Positions 34,370-42,372 of a stretch of DNA of 64,000 bases are shown here, piece by piece. The notes under the pieces were generated by a model. It saw nothing but the letters and a program-made list of their open reading frames with translations, ran no database searches and was not told where the DNA came from. Origin of the DNA: Nocardioides sp. zg-DK7169 (lineage in GTDB: Bacteria; Actinomycetota; Actinomycetes; Propionibacteriales; Nocardioidaceae); NCBI RefSeq assembly GCF_013155365.1, contig NZ_JABJRA010000004.1, positions 124,001 through 188,000 of the forward strand. Direction: 5' to 3'. The translations under genes and the position numbers were made by a program. Within the stretch, counting starts at the first letter, position 1. Every line of letters begins with the position of its first letter.

Positions 34370-35503
34370 TCAGGCCTCGAGCACCTGCACCACCTGACGC
34401 GCGATCGAGAGCTCCTCGTCGGTCGGGACGACCAGCACCGTCACCGCGGAGTCCTCGGCCGAGATCCGGACGGGCGCGCTCGGGTCGGCGGACGCGTTGA
34501 GGAGCGGGTCGAGGTGGATGCCGAGCGGCTCCAGCCCGCTGGTCACGTCGGCGCGCAGGCGCGGGACGTGCTCCCCGGCGCCGGCGGTGAAGGTGACGAC
34601 GTCGGCGCCGCCGAGCACCGCGAGGTAGGCCCCGACGTACTTGCGCAGCCGGTGGCAGTAGACGGCGTACGCCGTCGCGGCCGCCCGGTCGCCCGCGTCC
34701 ACGGCCGCCTGGATGTCGCGGAAGTCCTGGAGGCCGCACAGCCCGCGCAGGCCGGCGCGGTGGTGCAGCAGGTCGTCGAGCTCGGCGACGTCGAGCCCAC
34801 CGACGCGCAGCAGGTGCAGCAGCACGCCCGGGTCCAGGTCGCCGCCCCGGGGGCCCATGACCAGGCCCTCGAGCGGGGTGAGGCCCATCGAGGTCTCGAC
34901 CGGGCGGCCACCGCGGATCGCGGCCGCCGAGGCGCCGTTGCCGAGGTGCAGCACGATCTGGTCGAGGTCGGCGAGCGGGCGCCCGAGGAACGCCGCGACC
35001 TGGCCGGCGACGTAGCGGTGGCTGATGCCGTGGGCGCCGTATCGCCGGATCTCGTGGCGCTCCATGACCTCGCGGTCCAGGGCGTACGTCGCGGCCTCGG
35101 GCGGCAGGTCGGCGAAGAAGGCGGTGTCGAAGACCGCCACCTGGGGCAGGTCGGGGTAGGCCTCGCGCGCGTGGCGGATCCCGCGGATGGCCGGCGGGTT
35201 GTGCAGCGGCGCCAGCGGGACCAGGCCCTCGAGGCCCGCGAGGACGCCGTCGTCGACCAGGGTGGGGGCGACGAACCGGGAGCCGCCGTGCACCACCCGG
35301 TGCCCGACGCCGGCGAGGGTGTCGGCGCCCATGCCGGCGGCCTCCAGGTCCGCGACGAGACGGACCAGCGCGTCGGCGAAGTCGTCGTGGTGCAGCCGCT
35401 CGAGGTGGCCGGAGAGGAGGCGCTCGCCGCTGCCGGGACGCAGCACGCGGTACTTCAGCGAGGAGGAGCCGGCGTTGAGGACGAGCACGGGTCGATCGGT
35501 CAT
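34370..35503 (-). CDS. ackA: Acetate kinase
   Basis: The protein has 377 residues and belongs to the ASKHA superfamily. It interconverts acetyl phosphate plus ADP with acetate plus ATP. Motifs are LVLNAGSSSLKYRV (phosphate-1), GHRVVHGG, FDTAFFADLPPEA, HGISHRYVA, LHLGNGASAAAIRGG (phosphate-2) and TSMGLTPLEGLVMGPRGGDLDP (split here as TSMGLTPLEGLVMG and PRGGDLDP), plus TFTAGAGEH near the end. ATG 35503 has GGGAG six bases upstream. No pta gene is adjacent; phosphoketolase next door is the likely acetyl-phosphate source. Confidence 0.97.
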   Translation of the reverse strand: MTDRPVLVLNAGSSSLKYRVLRPGSGERLLSGHLERLHHDDFADALVRLVADLEAAGMGADTLAGVGHRVVHGGSRFVAPTLVDDGVLAGLEGLVPLAPLHNPPAIRGIRHAREAYPDLPQVAVFDTAFFADLPPEAATYALDREVMERHEIRRYGAHGISHRYVAGQVAAFLGRPLADLDQIVLHLGNGASAAAIRGGRPVETSMGLTPLEGLVMGPRGGDLDPGVLLHLLRVGGLDVAELDDLLHHRAGLRGLCGLQDFRDIQAAVDAGDRAAATAYAVYCHRLRKYVGAYLAVLGGADVVTFTAGAGEHVPRLRADVTSGLEPLGIHLDPLLNASADPSAPVRISAEDSAVTVLVVPTDEELSIARQVVQVLEA

Positions 35504-35621
35504 GCCGGGCTCCCTTCCGCGGTGGCTGCACCGTAGCCGTGCGCGCCGACGCTGTCGCGCATGTGCGGCCGGGACCCGGGTACCGCCCGCGTCGAACCGC
35601 GAGCGATCCGGAGGGACGGAG

Positions 35622-35837
35622 ATGGCCGACAGGTCCGGGAACATCAAGAACGAGAAGCAGTACGAGGCCCTCAAGGACAAGGGCATGTCGAAGGAGCGGG
35701 CGGCGAGGATCGCGAACGCGAAGGACTCCTCCAAGCACGGCGGGCAGCAGTCCGGCAAGGGCGGCGACAGCTCGCAGGGCGGCACGACCGCGCAGAAGAA
35801 GGAGGCCGGCCGCAAGGGCGGCAAGGCCAGCCACTGA
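35622..35837 (+). CDS. Small basic hydrophilic protein (DUF7218-like)
   Basis: The protein has 71 residues, is highly charged and predicted disordered. The first half, MADRSGNIKNEKQYEALKDK then GMSKERAARIANAKDSS, is a recurrent actinobacterial small-protein pattern resembling a SAP/Rho-N-like helical pair. The tail is Gly/Lys/Gln-rich and ends KEAGRKGGKASH, like KGG stress-protein repeats. ATG 35622 has GGAGGGACGGAG close upstream. Function unknown; a DNA- or RNA-associated role is only suggested by charge. Confidence 0.8.
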   Translation: MADRSGNIKNEKQYEALKDKGMSKERAARIANAKDSSKHGGQQSGKGGDSSQGGTTAQKKEAGRKGGKASH

Positions 35838-35858
35838 CCCAGCCCCACTGACCCAGCC
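35831..35858 (+). repeat. 14-bp direct tandem repeat (two copies)
   Basis: CCACTGACCCAGCC occurs twice head to tail (35831-35844 and 35845-35858). The first copy contains the last sense codon and the stop codon of the preceding small gene. It looks like a recent slippage duplication; the second copy lies in the 39-base gap before the next small gene. Confidence 0.8.
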
Positions 35859-35876
35859 CCACGACAGGAGGGCGAG

Positions 35877-36032
35877 ATGACGCCGTTCGGACTGATCATG
35901 ATGCTGCTCGTCACCGCGGGCGTCGTGGCGGCGATCCTGCTCTTCGAGCGCAGCCGGGCCGAGGGCATCCGGCGCGACCTCGCCGAGGACGCACGCCGCG
36001 ACCGCGAGCGCCACGACCGCGGCGAGGCCTGA
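35877..36032 (+). CDS. 51-residue single-span membrane protein
   Basis: The ORF has AGGAGG five bases before its ATG, an excellent ribosome site. The protein starts MTPFGLIMMLLVTAGVVAAI, a membrane span, followed by a cytoplasmic tail rich in Arg, Asp and Glu (LFERSRAEGIRRDLAEDARR). It resembles the short membrane-anchored proteins often found in actinobacteria. It follows the DUF7218-like gene by 39 bases on the same strand and is probably co-transcribed. Function unknown. Confidence 0.7.
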   Translation: MTPFGLIMMLLVTAGVVAAILLFERSRAEGIRRDLAEDARRDRERHDRGEA

Positions 36033-36048
36033 GCCGCGCCCGCCGGCC

Positions 36049-36681
36049 TCAGTCCCGCCGGGCGAGCACGTCCTCGACGACCCTCTGCGCCCGCGCCGCG
36101 CGCACGCAGCCGGCGACCAGCCGGGGGAGGTCGGCGGCGTCGACCAGGCCCGCCAGGGCGTCGGGCGAGGTCGGGAGCCCCAGGCGGGCGGCGCCCTTCG
36201 CGCTCAGCGGGTCGACGTACGGCGCGAGGTCGGGCCAGACGCCCTGCACCTCGCGGCAGAAGATCGCCGCGCCGGCGGGCCCGATCCCCTTGAACTGCTG
36301 GAGGTCCGCCTCGAGGTCCTCGCCGCGCTGGTGCAGGCGACGCAGGTCCCCGGCGTACTGCTCGATCACCGTGTCGGCGAGCTCGCCGAGCTGGGTGGTT
36401 GTGCGTTCGTCGTAGCGGCGGTAGTGCCCGCGCCCGAGCGCCGCCACCCGCTGCGACCGGGTCGTCGACGCCGTGCCGCGCGGCGTCGTGCAGCCGGCGG
36501 CGAACAGCTCGCGGGCGGCGGCCACCGCGGTGTCGGAGCGGATCCGCGCGGAGAGCAGCAGGCTGAGCACGAGCAGCTGCCACAGCGGCGCCGGCTCGTC
36601 GGCAAGCCGGATGCCCGCGTCCTCGGCGTACGTCGTGCCGTGTCGCGCGAGCAGTGCCTGGGCCGTCTCCCTCTCGTCCAT
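36049..36681 (-). CDS. HhH-GPD (endonuclease III-like) DNA glycosylase family protein
   Basis: The protein has 210 residues and is all-helical. The helix-hairpin-helix is LQQFKGIGPAGAAIFCREV (about residues 128-146). An Asp in APYVDPLSAKGAARLG matches the conserved catalytic aspartate of the superfamily. The lyase lysine that follows the hairpin in EndoIII (GVGRKT) is not present, and no C-terminal iron-sulfur Cys cluster is seen. A monofunctional or non-catalytic member is therefore more likely. ATG 36681 is supported by position; the ribosome site is weak. Confidence 0.8.
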   Translation of the reverse strand: MDERETAQALLARHGTTYAEDAGIRLADEPAPLWQLLVLSLLLSARIRSDTAVAAARELFAAGCTTPRGTASTTRSQRVAALGRGHYRRYDERTTTQLGELADTVIEQYAGDLRRLHQRGEDLEADLQQFKGIGPAGAAIFCREVQGVWPDLAPYVDPLSAKGAARLGLPTSPDALAGLVDAADLPRLVAGCVRAARAQRVVEDVLARRD

Positions 36682-36760
36682 GGGGGAGCGGTACCCGCAG
36701 GAACCCGCGGGACCTGTCCTCCGCGCGAGTGCGCCGGTCGTCAGGTCGGGACGTCCGCGC

Positions 36761-37897
36761 TCATCGCTCCCAGGAGTAGGTGCCGTCCAGCAGGGCCCCG
36801 AGCATCGCGTGGTGCAGGACGTACCCGTCGGGGTGGGCGGGCGCCTCGACCTCGCCGAAGTGCATCCGGCGCCGGTGGATCTGGCCCATCACGATGCCGT
36901 GGCGCAGGGCGGCGTAGACGATGAACCAGTCCAGGTCGCGCACCTCGACGCCCGCCGCCTGCTCGTACGCCGCGACCACGTCGTCGCGCCGGAACAGGTG
37001 GGGGAGCCCCGGCATCTCGAAGACCTCGGCCAGGTCCTGGAACTGGCGGTGGAAGAAGAGGAACCACCCCAGGTCGAGCTCGCGCGGGGCGAGGACGGCG
37101 GACTCCCAGTCCAGCACCGCGGCCACGTCGGTGCCGTCGTACATGATGTTGCCGATCCGGGAGTCGCCCCAGCAGAGCACGTCGGGCGACGGCTCGGCCG
37201 GCCACCAGGCCTCCAGCCACTCGAAGGCGCGCTCGAGGCAGGGGATGCGCAGGCCGTCCTCGCGGCGGGTCCACTCGTAGTAGGCGCGCTCGTTCTCGAA
37301 GTGCGCGCGCAGGCTGGATCCGGCGGTCGACGGGGCGGAGAGGCCGGTCGCGGGGGACTCGATCGCGTGGATGTCGGCCAGCACCCGCACGCTCGCGTCC
37401 TGGATCGCGCGTTGCTCGGCCTGCCCCATCTCCAGCAGCCAGCCGGTGAAGACGTACGGCGGGTTGTCGGCCGGCACCGCCCCGGAGACCTGGTCCATCA
37501 CCATGAACGGCGCGCCGAGGGCCTCCCCGGACGCCTCGACCCAGCGCACCCGCGGCACCGGCACCGCGGATCGCTCCGCCACGGTCCGCATCACCTCGAA
37601 CTGGTGGGCCACGTCGTAGGAGGGGAACACCGGGAAGGCGTCCGCGACGGGGACCATGCGGGCCACGAGCACGGCGCGGTGCTGTTCGCCGCCCGTTCGC
37701 CAGGAGAGGTCGAACAGCATCGAGATGCTCGACATCCCCGAGTGCTCGGGGCGGCGCAGGTTCGAGACCTCCGGCTCCTCGTCGGCGTCGAGCTGCTCGG
37801 CCAGCCACCGGGTCAGGCGGCGCCGTACCTCGTCGAGGTCGGTGTCGGTGGTCTTGATCGTCATCTCCACGCGGGGCGACGCGGCTGCCTCGGTCAT
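36761..37897 (-). CDS. Aminoglycoside phosphotransferase (APH)-like kinase, FadE/acyl-CoA-dehydrogenase-associated type
   Basis: The protein has 378 residues with a protein-kinase-like APH fold. The catalytic loop is LCWGDSRIGNIMYDG (Asp and Asn in the usual places) and the metal-binding segment is VLDWESAVLAPRELDLGW. An N-lobe lysine region lies near VLVARMVPV. Family members of this length are common in actinobacterial lipid-catabolism regions and are not aminoglycoside-resistance enzymes. ATG 37897 has GAGGAG five bases upstream. It is divergent from a TetR gene with palindromes in between, so it is probably under TetR control. Substrate unknown. Confidence 0.88.
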   Translation of the reverse strand: MTEAAASPRVEMTIKTTDTDLDEVRRRLTRWLAEQLDADEEPEVSNLRRPEHSGMSSISMLFDLSWRTGGEQHRAVLVARMVPVADAFPVFPSYDVAHQFEVMRTVAERSAVPVPRVRWVEASGEALGAPFMVMDQVSGAVPADNPPYVFTGWLLEMGQAEQRAIQDASVRVLADIHAIESPATGLSAPSTAGSSLRAHFENERAYYEWTRREDGLRIPCLERAFEWLEAWWPAEPSPDVLCWGDSRIGNIMYDGTDVAAVLDWESAVLAPRELDLGWFLFFHRQFQDLAEVFEMPGLPHLFRRDDVVAAYEQAAGVEVRDLDWFIVYAALRHGIVMGQIHRRRMHFGEVEAPAHPDGYVLHHAMLGALLDGTYSWER

Positions 37898-37936
37898 CGG
37901 GTCTCCTCGGGTCGGCGCCACGGCGCACGGGGTCCT

Positions 37937-37952
37937 TGTGACGCGCGTCACG
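37937..37952. promoter_or_regulatory. CRP/FNR-like palindrome upstream of the APH-like kinase
   Basis: TGTGACGCGCGTCACG contains the perfect palindrome GTGACGCGCGTCAC (37938-37951) and fits TGTGA-N6-TCACR, the CRP/GlxR-type consensus. It lies 40 bases upstream of the kinase start, in the divergent promoter with tetR. It could equally be the TetR operator. Confidence 0.5.
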
Positions 37953-37968
37953 GACGGTGCGTGCAAAC

Positions 37969-38004
37969 CTAGACCCGGGATCCAGAAATGTGCACGGGGT
38001 CTAG
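37969..38004. promoter_or_regulatory. Inverted repeat between APH-like kinase and tetR
   Basis: CTAGACCC (37969-37976) and GGGTCTAG (37997-38004) are perfect 8-base inverted copies with a 20-base spacer. They flank the likely tetR promoter 67 bases before its ATG. Two half-sites this far apart could bind two TetR dimers or form a stem in the leader. Confidence 0.45.
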
Positions 38005-38070
38005 ACGGGCCGGTCCGGTCCGCCTCGGGACGTCCGCCGGATCCGGCGCCGGGGGCGGGAGGATGGGCCC

Positions 38071-38676
38071 ATGGACACGCGAGCACGCCCCGGTCGGCGC
38101 GAGCTGAACAAGCTGCAGACCCGCGAACGCCTGCTCGGCGCGACCAGGGAGCTGCTCGCCGAGGTCGGTGCGGTCACCACCGTCGAGGAGATCGCCGAGC
38201 GCGCCGGGGTCAGTCGCGCGACGTTCTTCAACTACTTCGCGAGCAAGGACGACCTGCTCGCCGAGCTCTATGCGGCACTGCTCGCCCAGATGGACGAGGT
38301 CGTGGAGGGGCTGCTCGTCGGCGACCTCAGCACCGAGGAGCGCGTCGTCGGCGTGTTCGCCGACTTCGGCCACCACGCCCGCGAGCGCCCCTCCTACCTG
38401 CTCGCCTTCACCTCGGCACTGGAGCGGGTGTCGACCAGCGAGCAGGTGGCCGAGCGCAGCGACCGGCTCGCCGGACTGTTCGCCCGCGTCCTCGAGCCCG
38501 GGCTGGCGGCGGGCGAGGTCCGCACCGACCACCCGGTCCCGTTCCTCGCCCGGATGGTCTCGGCGATCTACATCGCCTCGCTGCGTCAGGCCTGGGGGCG
38601 GGAGGAGACCGCCGAGTTCGCCGCGGGTTTCGAGCGCGCCGGCCGGTTCGCCGCGGAGGCGGTCCTCGTCAGGTGA
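38071..38676 (+). CDS. TetR family transcriptional regulator
   Basis: The protein has 201 residues. The helix-turn-helix lies at about 33-63: TTVEEIAERAGVSRATFFNY, then FASKDDLLAELY. The C-terminal domain matches the common TetR_C_ fold. ATG 38071 has GGGAGG eight bases upstream. It is divergent from the APH-like kinase gene, which it probably controls together with itself through the palindromes at 37937-38004. Ligand unknown; an acyl-CoA is a reasonable guess from the kinase family. Confidence 0.9.
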   Translation: MDTRARPGRRELNKLQTRERLLGATRELLAEVGAVTTVEEIAERAGVSRATFFNYFASKDDLLAELYAALLAQMDEVVEGLLVGDLSTEERVVGVFADFGHHARERPSYLLAFTSALERVSTSEQVAERSDRLAGLFARVLEPGLAAGEVRTDHPVPFLARMVSAIYIASLRQAWGREETAEFAAGFERAGRFAAEAVLVR

Positions 38677-38690
38677 TCCGAGGATGCCTG

Positions 38691-38704
38691 TTTGTAGAGA
38701 CAAA
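38691..38704. promoter_or_regulatory. Candidate GntR-type operator
   Basis: TTTGT (38691-38695) and ACAAA (38700-38704) are inverted around AGAG, giving a GT-N4-AC core as in HutC/GntR operators. It lies 143 bases upstream of the GntR gene start. Assignment inferred. Confidence 0.35.
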
Positions 38705-38846
38705 GTGACGGGCGATCGGCCACACTCCTCGGCATGACCCAGCCTGCTACGACCGGGCGCCACCAGAGGACGGCGTGCACGCGCCCCGACGTGGCCCCCG
38801 CTCCGTTCACGCTCGCCGGCAAGGCGCGTACGGCGGTGTCGCTGCG

Positions 38847-39578
38847 ATGAGCCCGAAGGAGGGGCGCGCCCAGGTCCCGCAGCACCGGCAGCTGGCGGAC
38901 CTGCTGACGGCGGAGATCCGCTCCGGGCGCTACGCCCCGGGAGCGCGGCTGCCGACCGAGGCCGAGCTGTGCGCCGAGCACGGACTGAGCCGCGGCACGG
39001 TCCGCCAGGCGATGCGCCGCCTCGAGGACGACGGTCTCATCCTGCGCCGGCCCGGTGCGGGCACCATCGTGATCGCCCGCGAGGCTGCGAGCCGCTACTC
39101 GCCGTTCGTCACCAGCACCGCCGACATCGTCGACTTCGCGCGCTACACCGAGATCCAGGCCCCGGAGACCGCCGAGCTGCGAGCCGACGGCGAGCTGGCC
39201 GACCTTCTTCGGGTGGAGGAGGGGTCCGCCTGGTTCCTGGTGCGCGGGCGGCGCCGGCTGCGGGGCAGCCGACAGCCGATGTGCTGGAGCGAGCACTACA
39301 TGCGCTCCCACCTGCCCTACCGCGAGGAGCTGCTGCGCGGCGGGGAGTACACCGTCGCCACCTTCGAGTCCCAGCGCATCGAGCAGGAGGTGACGGCCAC
39401 GGTGCTGCCCGCCGACATGGCGCAGGCCCTGGGCGCCGAGCCCGGCGCACCCGCGCTGGTGATCAGCCGACGCCACCTCAACGCGGCCGGCGACATCCTC
39501 ACCGTCAGCTACTACACCCACCCCGCGGACCGCTTCCGGCTCACCAGCGTGCTGCAGGCCGCCGACCCGACCCCGTGA
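38847..39578 (+). CDS. GntR family regulator with UTRA domain (HutC subfamily)
   Basis: The protein has 243 residues. The winged helix-turn-helix is at about 12-80, with LADLLTAEIRSGRYAPGARL, PTEAELCAEHGLSRGTVRQA and RRPGAGTIV. The effector-binding UTRA domain follows (about 95-235) with REELLRGGEYTVATFES and ALVISRRHLNAAGDILTVSY. ATG 38847 gives the standard N-terminus; no good ribosome site is visible and an upstream ATG at 38775 is possible. It precedes an unrecognised gene and an OFA-type MFS gene on the same strand, which it may regulate. Confidence 0.9.
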   Translation: MSPKEGRAQVPQHRQLADLLTAEIRSGRYAPGARLPTEAELCAEHGLSRGTVRQAMRRLEDDGLILRRPGAGTIVIAREAASRYSPFVTSTADIVDFARYTEIQAPETAELRADGELADLLRVEEGSAWFLVRGRRRLRGSRQPMCWSEHYMRSHLPYREELLRGGEYTVATFESQRIEQEVTATVLPADMAQALGAEPGAPALVISRRHLNAAGDILTVSYYTHPADRFRLTSVLQAADPTP

Positions 39579-39648
39579 CGGCGGCGGACACCGTCCGCCG
39601 CCGAACCACCCGACCCGACCCGCGAGCGATCGCGTCCGAGGAGTAGCC

Positions 39649-40767
39649 GTGCTGACCCCCTTCGACGACTACCCGATCCACCAGACCCCGCTGCCCGTCG
39701 CCCAGGTCGCCTCCGGGCATCCCGACCACTACGACAGGTACTGGTTCAACGGCTACACCGAGGACACCTACTTCGCGGTCGCCCTCGGGGTCTACCCCAA
39801 CCGCGGCGTCATCGACGCGGCGTTCAGCGTGGTGCACGAGGGGGTGCAGCGCTCGGTGTTCGCCACCGGCCGGGTGCCGCTGGACCGCACCGAGACGAGG
39901 ATCGGCCCGATCTCCATCGAGATCGTGGAGCCGCTGCGGGTGAACCGGGTCCGGGTGGACGCCGAGGAGCACGGGCTCGTCGCCGACCTCACCTACCGCG
40001 CGCGCACCGCGGCGTACGAGGAGGCGCGCCAGACCCTGCACTCCCACACGACGCTGATGATGGACGTGACCCGCGCGACCCAGCTGGGCAGCTGGACCGG
40101 GAGCGTGCGCAGCGGCGGCACGAGCGTGGCGATGGACCGCACGGTCCACGGCACCAAGGACCGCTCCTGGGGCATCCGCCCGATCGGCCAGCCGGCACCG
40201 GCCGCGCCCTCGCCGCGCGACCACCAGGTCTTCTTCCTCTACTCCCCGCTGAACTTCGAGGACCGCTGCCTGCACTACATGGTCTTCGAGGACTCCACCG
40301 GCGCCCGCTGGGCCGAGAGCGCCGCTGTGCTGCCGGTGATCGGCGACCACGACCCGGTCTTCGGCCCCGACCTGGGCGTCTCCCACGTGCGGGTGGACCA
40401 CCAGGTGCGCTGGGCGCCCGGCCTGCGGCGCTCCGAGGGGGCGACCCTGCTCGTGGCCGGCGGGGACGGGCCGGGGGACGGCCTCGAGGCGATCGAGCTC
40501 GAGCCGCTGCTCACCTTCCGCCAGAAGGGCGTGGGCTACCAGCACCCCGAGTGGAAGCACGGCACCTGGCGCGGCGAGCTGCTCGTCGGAGCCGAGGAGG
40601 CGGCCGTCGAGGACCTCGACGACCTGGCTCCCGAGAACATCCACGTGCAGCAGGTGGTGCGCGCGACCTGGGGCGAGCGCCAGGGCCTCGGCGTGCTCGA
40701 GCAGCTGGTGATCGGCCCGCACGCACCCAGCGGCTTCACCTCGGTCCTCGACGGCGACCCCGCCTGA
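39649..40767 (+). CDS. Conserved protein of unknown function, possible CrtC/AttH-like lipocalin fold
   Basis: The protein has 372 residues, no signal peptide and no membrane span. It is rich in beta-strand-like segments, with Trp/Tyr-rich N-terminal HYDRYWFNGYTEDTYFAVAL and a conserved-looking RTVHGTKDRSWGIRPIG. The HG-KDRSWG stretch resembles actinobacterial proteins with an AttH/CrtC-type (double lipocalin) architecture. I do not recognise a function. GTG 39649 has GAGGAG just upstream. It lies 70 bases after the GntR gene and 150 before the MFS gene. Ligand binding or isoprenoid/lipid chemistry is only a guess. Confidence 0.7.
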   Translation: MLTPFDDYPIHQTPLPVAQVASGHPDHYDRYWFNGYTEDTYFAVALGVYPNRGVIDAAFSVVHEGVQRSVFATGRVPLDRTETRIGPISIEIVEPLRVNRVRVDAEEHGLVADLTYRARTAAYEEARQTLHSHTTLMMDVTRATQLGSWTGSVRSGGTSVAMDRTVHGTKDRSWGIRPIGQPAPAAPSPRDHQVFFLYSPLNFEDRCLHYMVFEDSTGARWAESAAVLPVIGDHDPVFGPDLGVSHVRVDHQVRWAPGLRRSEGATLLVAGGDGPGDGLEAIELEPLLTFRQKGVGYQHPEWKHGTWRGELLVGAEEAAVEDLDDLAPENIHVQQVVRATWGERQGLGVLEQLVIGPHAPSGFTSVLDGDPA

Positions 40768-40796
40768 GCGACGCGCGGTCCTCGGGCCCGACTGGT

Positions 40797-40806
40797 TCGG
40801 ATCCGA
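40797..40806. promoter_or_regulatory. Short palindrome upstream of the OFA-type MFS gene
   Basis: TCGGATCCGA is a perfect 10-bp palindrome, flanked by GGT and CCG, 112 bases before the MFS start in the 150-bp gap. It could be an operator; a chance match is possible in GC-rich DNA. Confidence 0.3.
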
Positions 40807-40917
40807 CCGGCGGGGTACTGCGACGGGGAAGCGACGTACGCCGTCGTACCGCAGCGGATCCCGCGAGCCATGGCGGGCCGCTACCGCCAGCCGGGGCCGT
40901 CACGGGAGGCCGATTTC

Positions 40918-42222
40918 ATGAGCGAGACACAGGATCCAGGGGCCAGGAGCACCGACCAGGGCCAGCAGGCGCCGACTCTCAACAGATGGTGGCTGGTCGG
41001 CGGCGGGCTGCTGCTGCAGTTCTCCATCGGCGCCGTCTACGCCTGGTCGGTGTTCGCGAAGGCCTACCAGGACGCCGAGCCCTGGCAGCTGACGAAGGTC
41101 GAGGCATCGCTGCCGTTCACGGTGACGATCGCGATGATCTTCATCGGCAGCTATCTCGGCGGCCGGGTGCAGGACCGCCGAGGCCCGCGGGTGGTGGCGC
41201 TCGCCGGTGGCGTGATCTACGCCGTCGGCATCGTGCTGGCCTCCTTCACCCGCGGCTCCGAGGACCTGTGGCTGCTCATCGCCAGCTACGGCGTGATCAG
41301 CGGCTTCGGTCTCGGTGTCGCCTACATCGTGCCGATCGCGATGCTCCAGAAGTGGTTCCCCGACAAGAAGGGGCTGATCACCGGCCTCGCGGTCGGCGGG
41401 TTCGGCTTCGGTGCAGTGCTCACCTCGCCGGTCGCGAGCTGGCTGATCGGGATGGACGAGGACCAGCCGTCGAAGGCCTTCCTCTGGCTCGGGCTGGCCT
41501 ACCTGGTGATGTCCCTGGTGGGCGCCTCGGTCTTCCGCAACCCGCCCTCGGGCTACGTCGTGCCCGGCTACGAGCAGGCAAGCGCGGCGGCGGGTGCCGT
41601 GGCGGCGAAGGACTACACCGAGAAGGAGGCGCTGCGGACCCCGCAGTGGTACCTGCTCACCGCGATCCTGACCCTCAACGTGGCGGCCGGCATCGCGCTC
41701 ATCTCCCAGGCGGCGGGCAGCGCGGAGGGGCTCGCCGGCTACAGCGGCGGCGCTGCCGCGACCGTGGTCGGCGTGCTCGCGATCTTCAACGGCGGCGGCC
41801 GCATCGTGTGGGCGGCCGCGTCGGACTCGGTGGGCCGGATGCCGGCGTTCGCGGCGATGCTCGCCCTGCAGGGCGTGTGCCTGATCGTGCTCCCGCACGC
41901 GAGCAACCAGGTGCTCTGGTTCGTCCTGGCCGCGGTGATCTACCTCTGCTACGGCGGTGGCTTCGGCACCATGCCCGCCACCGCGGGCGACTTCTTCGGC
42001 GTCAAGAACGCCGGCGGGATCTACGGCCTGATGCTCATCGGCTGGAGCCTCGGCGGCGTGCTCGGCCCGATCCTCATCTCCGCGCTGTTCGGGGACGGCG
42101 ACACCCCGGACTACACCCTCGGCTACACCACCATCGGCATCATCGCGCTCGTCTCCGTGGCCCTGACCTTCGTGACCAAGGTGCCGCGCGAGCGCCGGGC
42201 CGACGCCGCCACCCCCGGCTGA
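40918..42222 (+). CDS. OFA-family MFS transporter (oxalate/formate antiporter-like)
   Basis: The protein has 434 residues and twelve predicted spans. OFA hallmarks are the N-terminal LLLQFSIGAVYAWSVFAKAY, the loop GGRVQDRRGPRVV, GFGLGVAYIVPIAMLQKWFP with DKKGLITGLAVGGFGFGA and the second-half FGVKNAGGIYGLMLIGWSLG. Members exchange organic anions such as oxalate or carry pyruvate or chloride-dependent substrates. ATG 40918 has GGGAGG eight bases upstream. No oxalyl-CoA or formyl-CoA genes are near, so oxalate is not supported as substrate. Control by the upstream GntR protein is possible. Confidence 0.92.
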   Translation: MSETQDPGARSTDQGQQAPTLNRWWLVGGGLLLQFSIGAVYAWSVFAKAYQDAEPWQLTKVEASLPFTVTIAMIFIGSYLGGRVQDRRGPRVVALAGGVIYAVGIVLASFTRGSEDLWLLIASYGVISGFGLGVAYIVPIAMLQKWFPDKKGLITGLAVGGFGFGAVLTSPVASWLIGMDEDQPSKAFLWLGLAYLVMSLVGASVFRNPPSGYVVPGYEQASAAAGAVAAKDYTEKEALRTPQWYLLTAILTLNVAAGIALISQAAGSAEGLAGYSGGAAATVVGVLAIFNGGGRIVWAAASDSVGRMPAFAAMLALQGVCLIVLPHASNQVLWFVLAAVIYLCYGGGFGTMPATAGDFFGVKNAGGIYGLMLIGWSLGGVLGPILISALFGDGDTPDYTLGYTTIGIIALVSVALTFVTKVPRERRADAATPG

Positions 42223-42244
42223 GACCCGCCCCGTCCCTGTCCCG

Positions 42245-42324
42245 CGAGTCGGCGCTTGTGGTGTGCCGAGTCGGCGCTCGTGGTGGTCAAGAGCATCGAC
42301 TCGAGCGTCACAAGTCTCGACTCG
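42245..42324. terminator. 80-nt quasi-palindrome with four CGAGTCG copies between convergent genes
   Basis: CGAGTCG occurs at 42245 and 42267, and inverted as CGACTCG at 42297 and 42318. Each copy belongs to a ~21-base unit (CGAGTCGGCGCTTGTGGTG, CGAGTCGGCGCTCGTGGTG and two inverted relatives). Folding pairs outer with outer and inner with inner units, with many G-U pairs, giving one long hairpin of about 35 pairs. It sits between the convergent MFS and peptide-binding-protein genes, as a bidirectional terminator would, but its repeat-of-repeats structure resembles a REP-type element. Confidence 0.65.
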
Positions 42325-42372
42325 ACCGGTACGCCGAGGGCCGGTGCGTGGTGCGGGTGGGGCGGGGAGTGA

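Noticed and set aside
34317..36014. Upstream in-frame extension of the AI-2E-type gene
   Set aside because: The extension runs through ackA in another frame and encodes Arg/Pro-rich sequence, not the missing membrane spans.
36761..37897. Aminoglycoside resistance gene
   Set aside because: The APH-like fold is shared, but length, catalytic-loop context and the TetR neighbour fit the broad actinobacterial kinase group rather than a resistance enzyme.
40918..42222. Oxalate:formate antiporter OxlT
   Set aside because: Family is right but no formyl-CoA transferase or oxalyl-CoA decarboxylase genes are near, so the substrate cannot be assigned.
42245..42324. CRISPR-like repeat array
   Set aside because: Only four short units in direct and inverted orientation with no spacers of uniform length and no cas genes.
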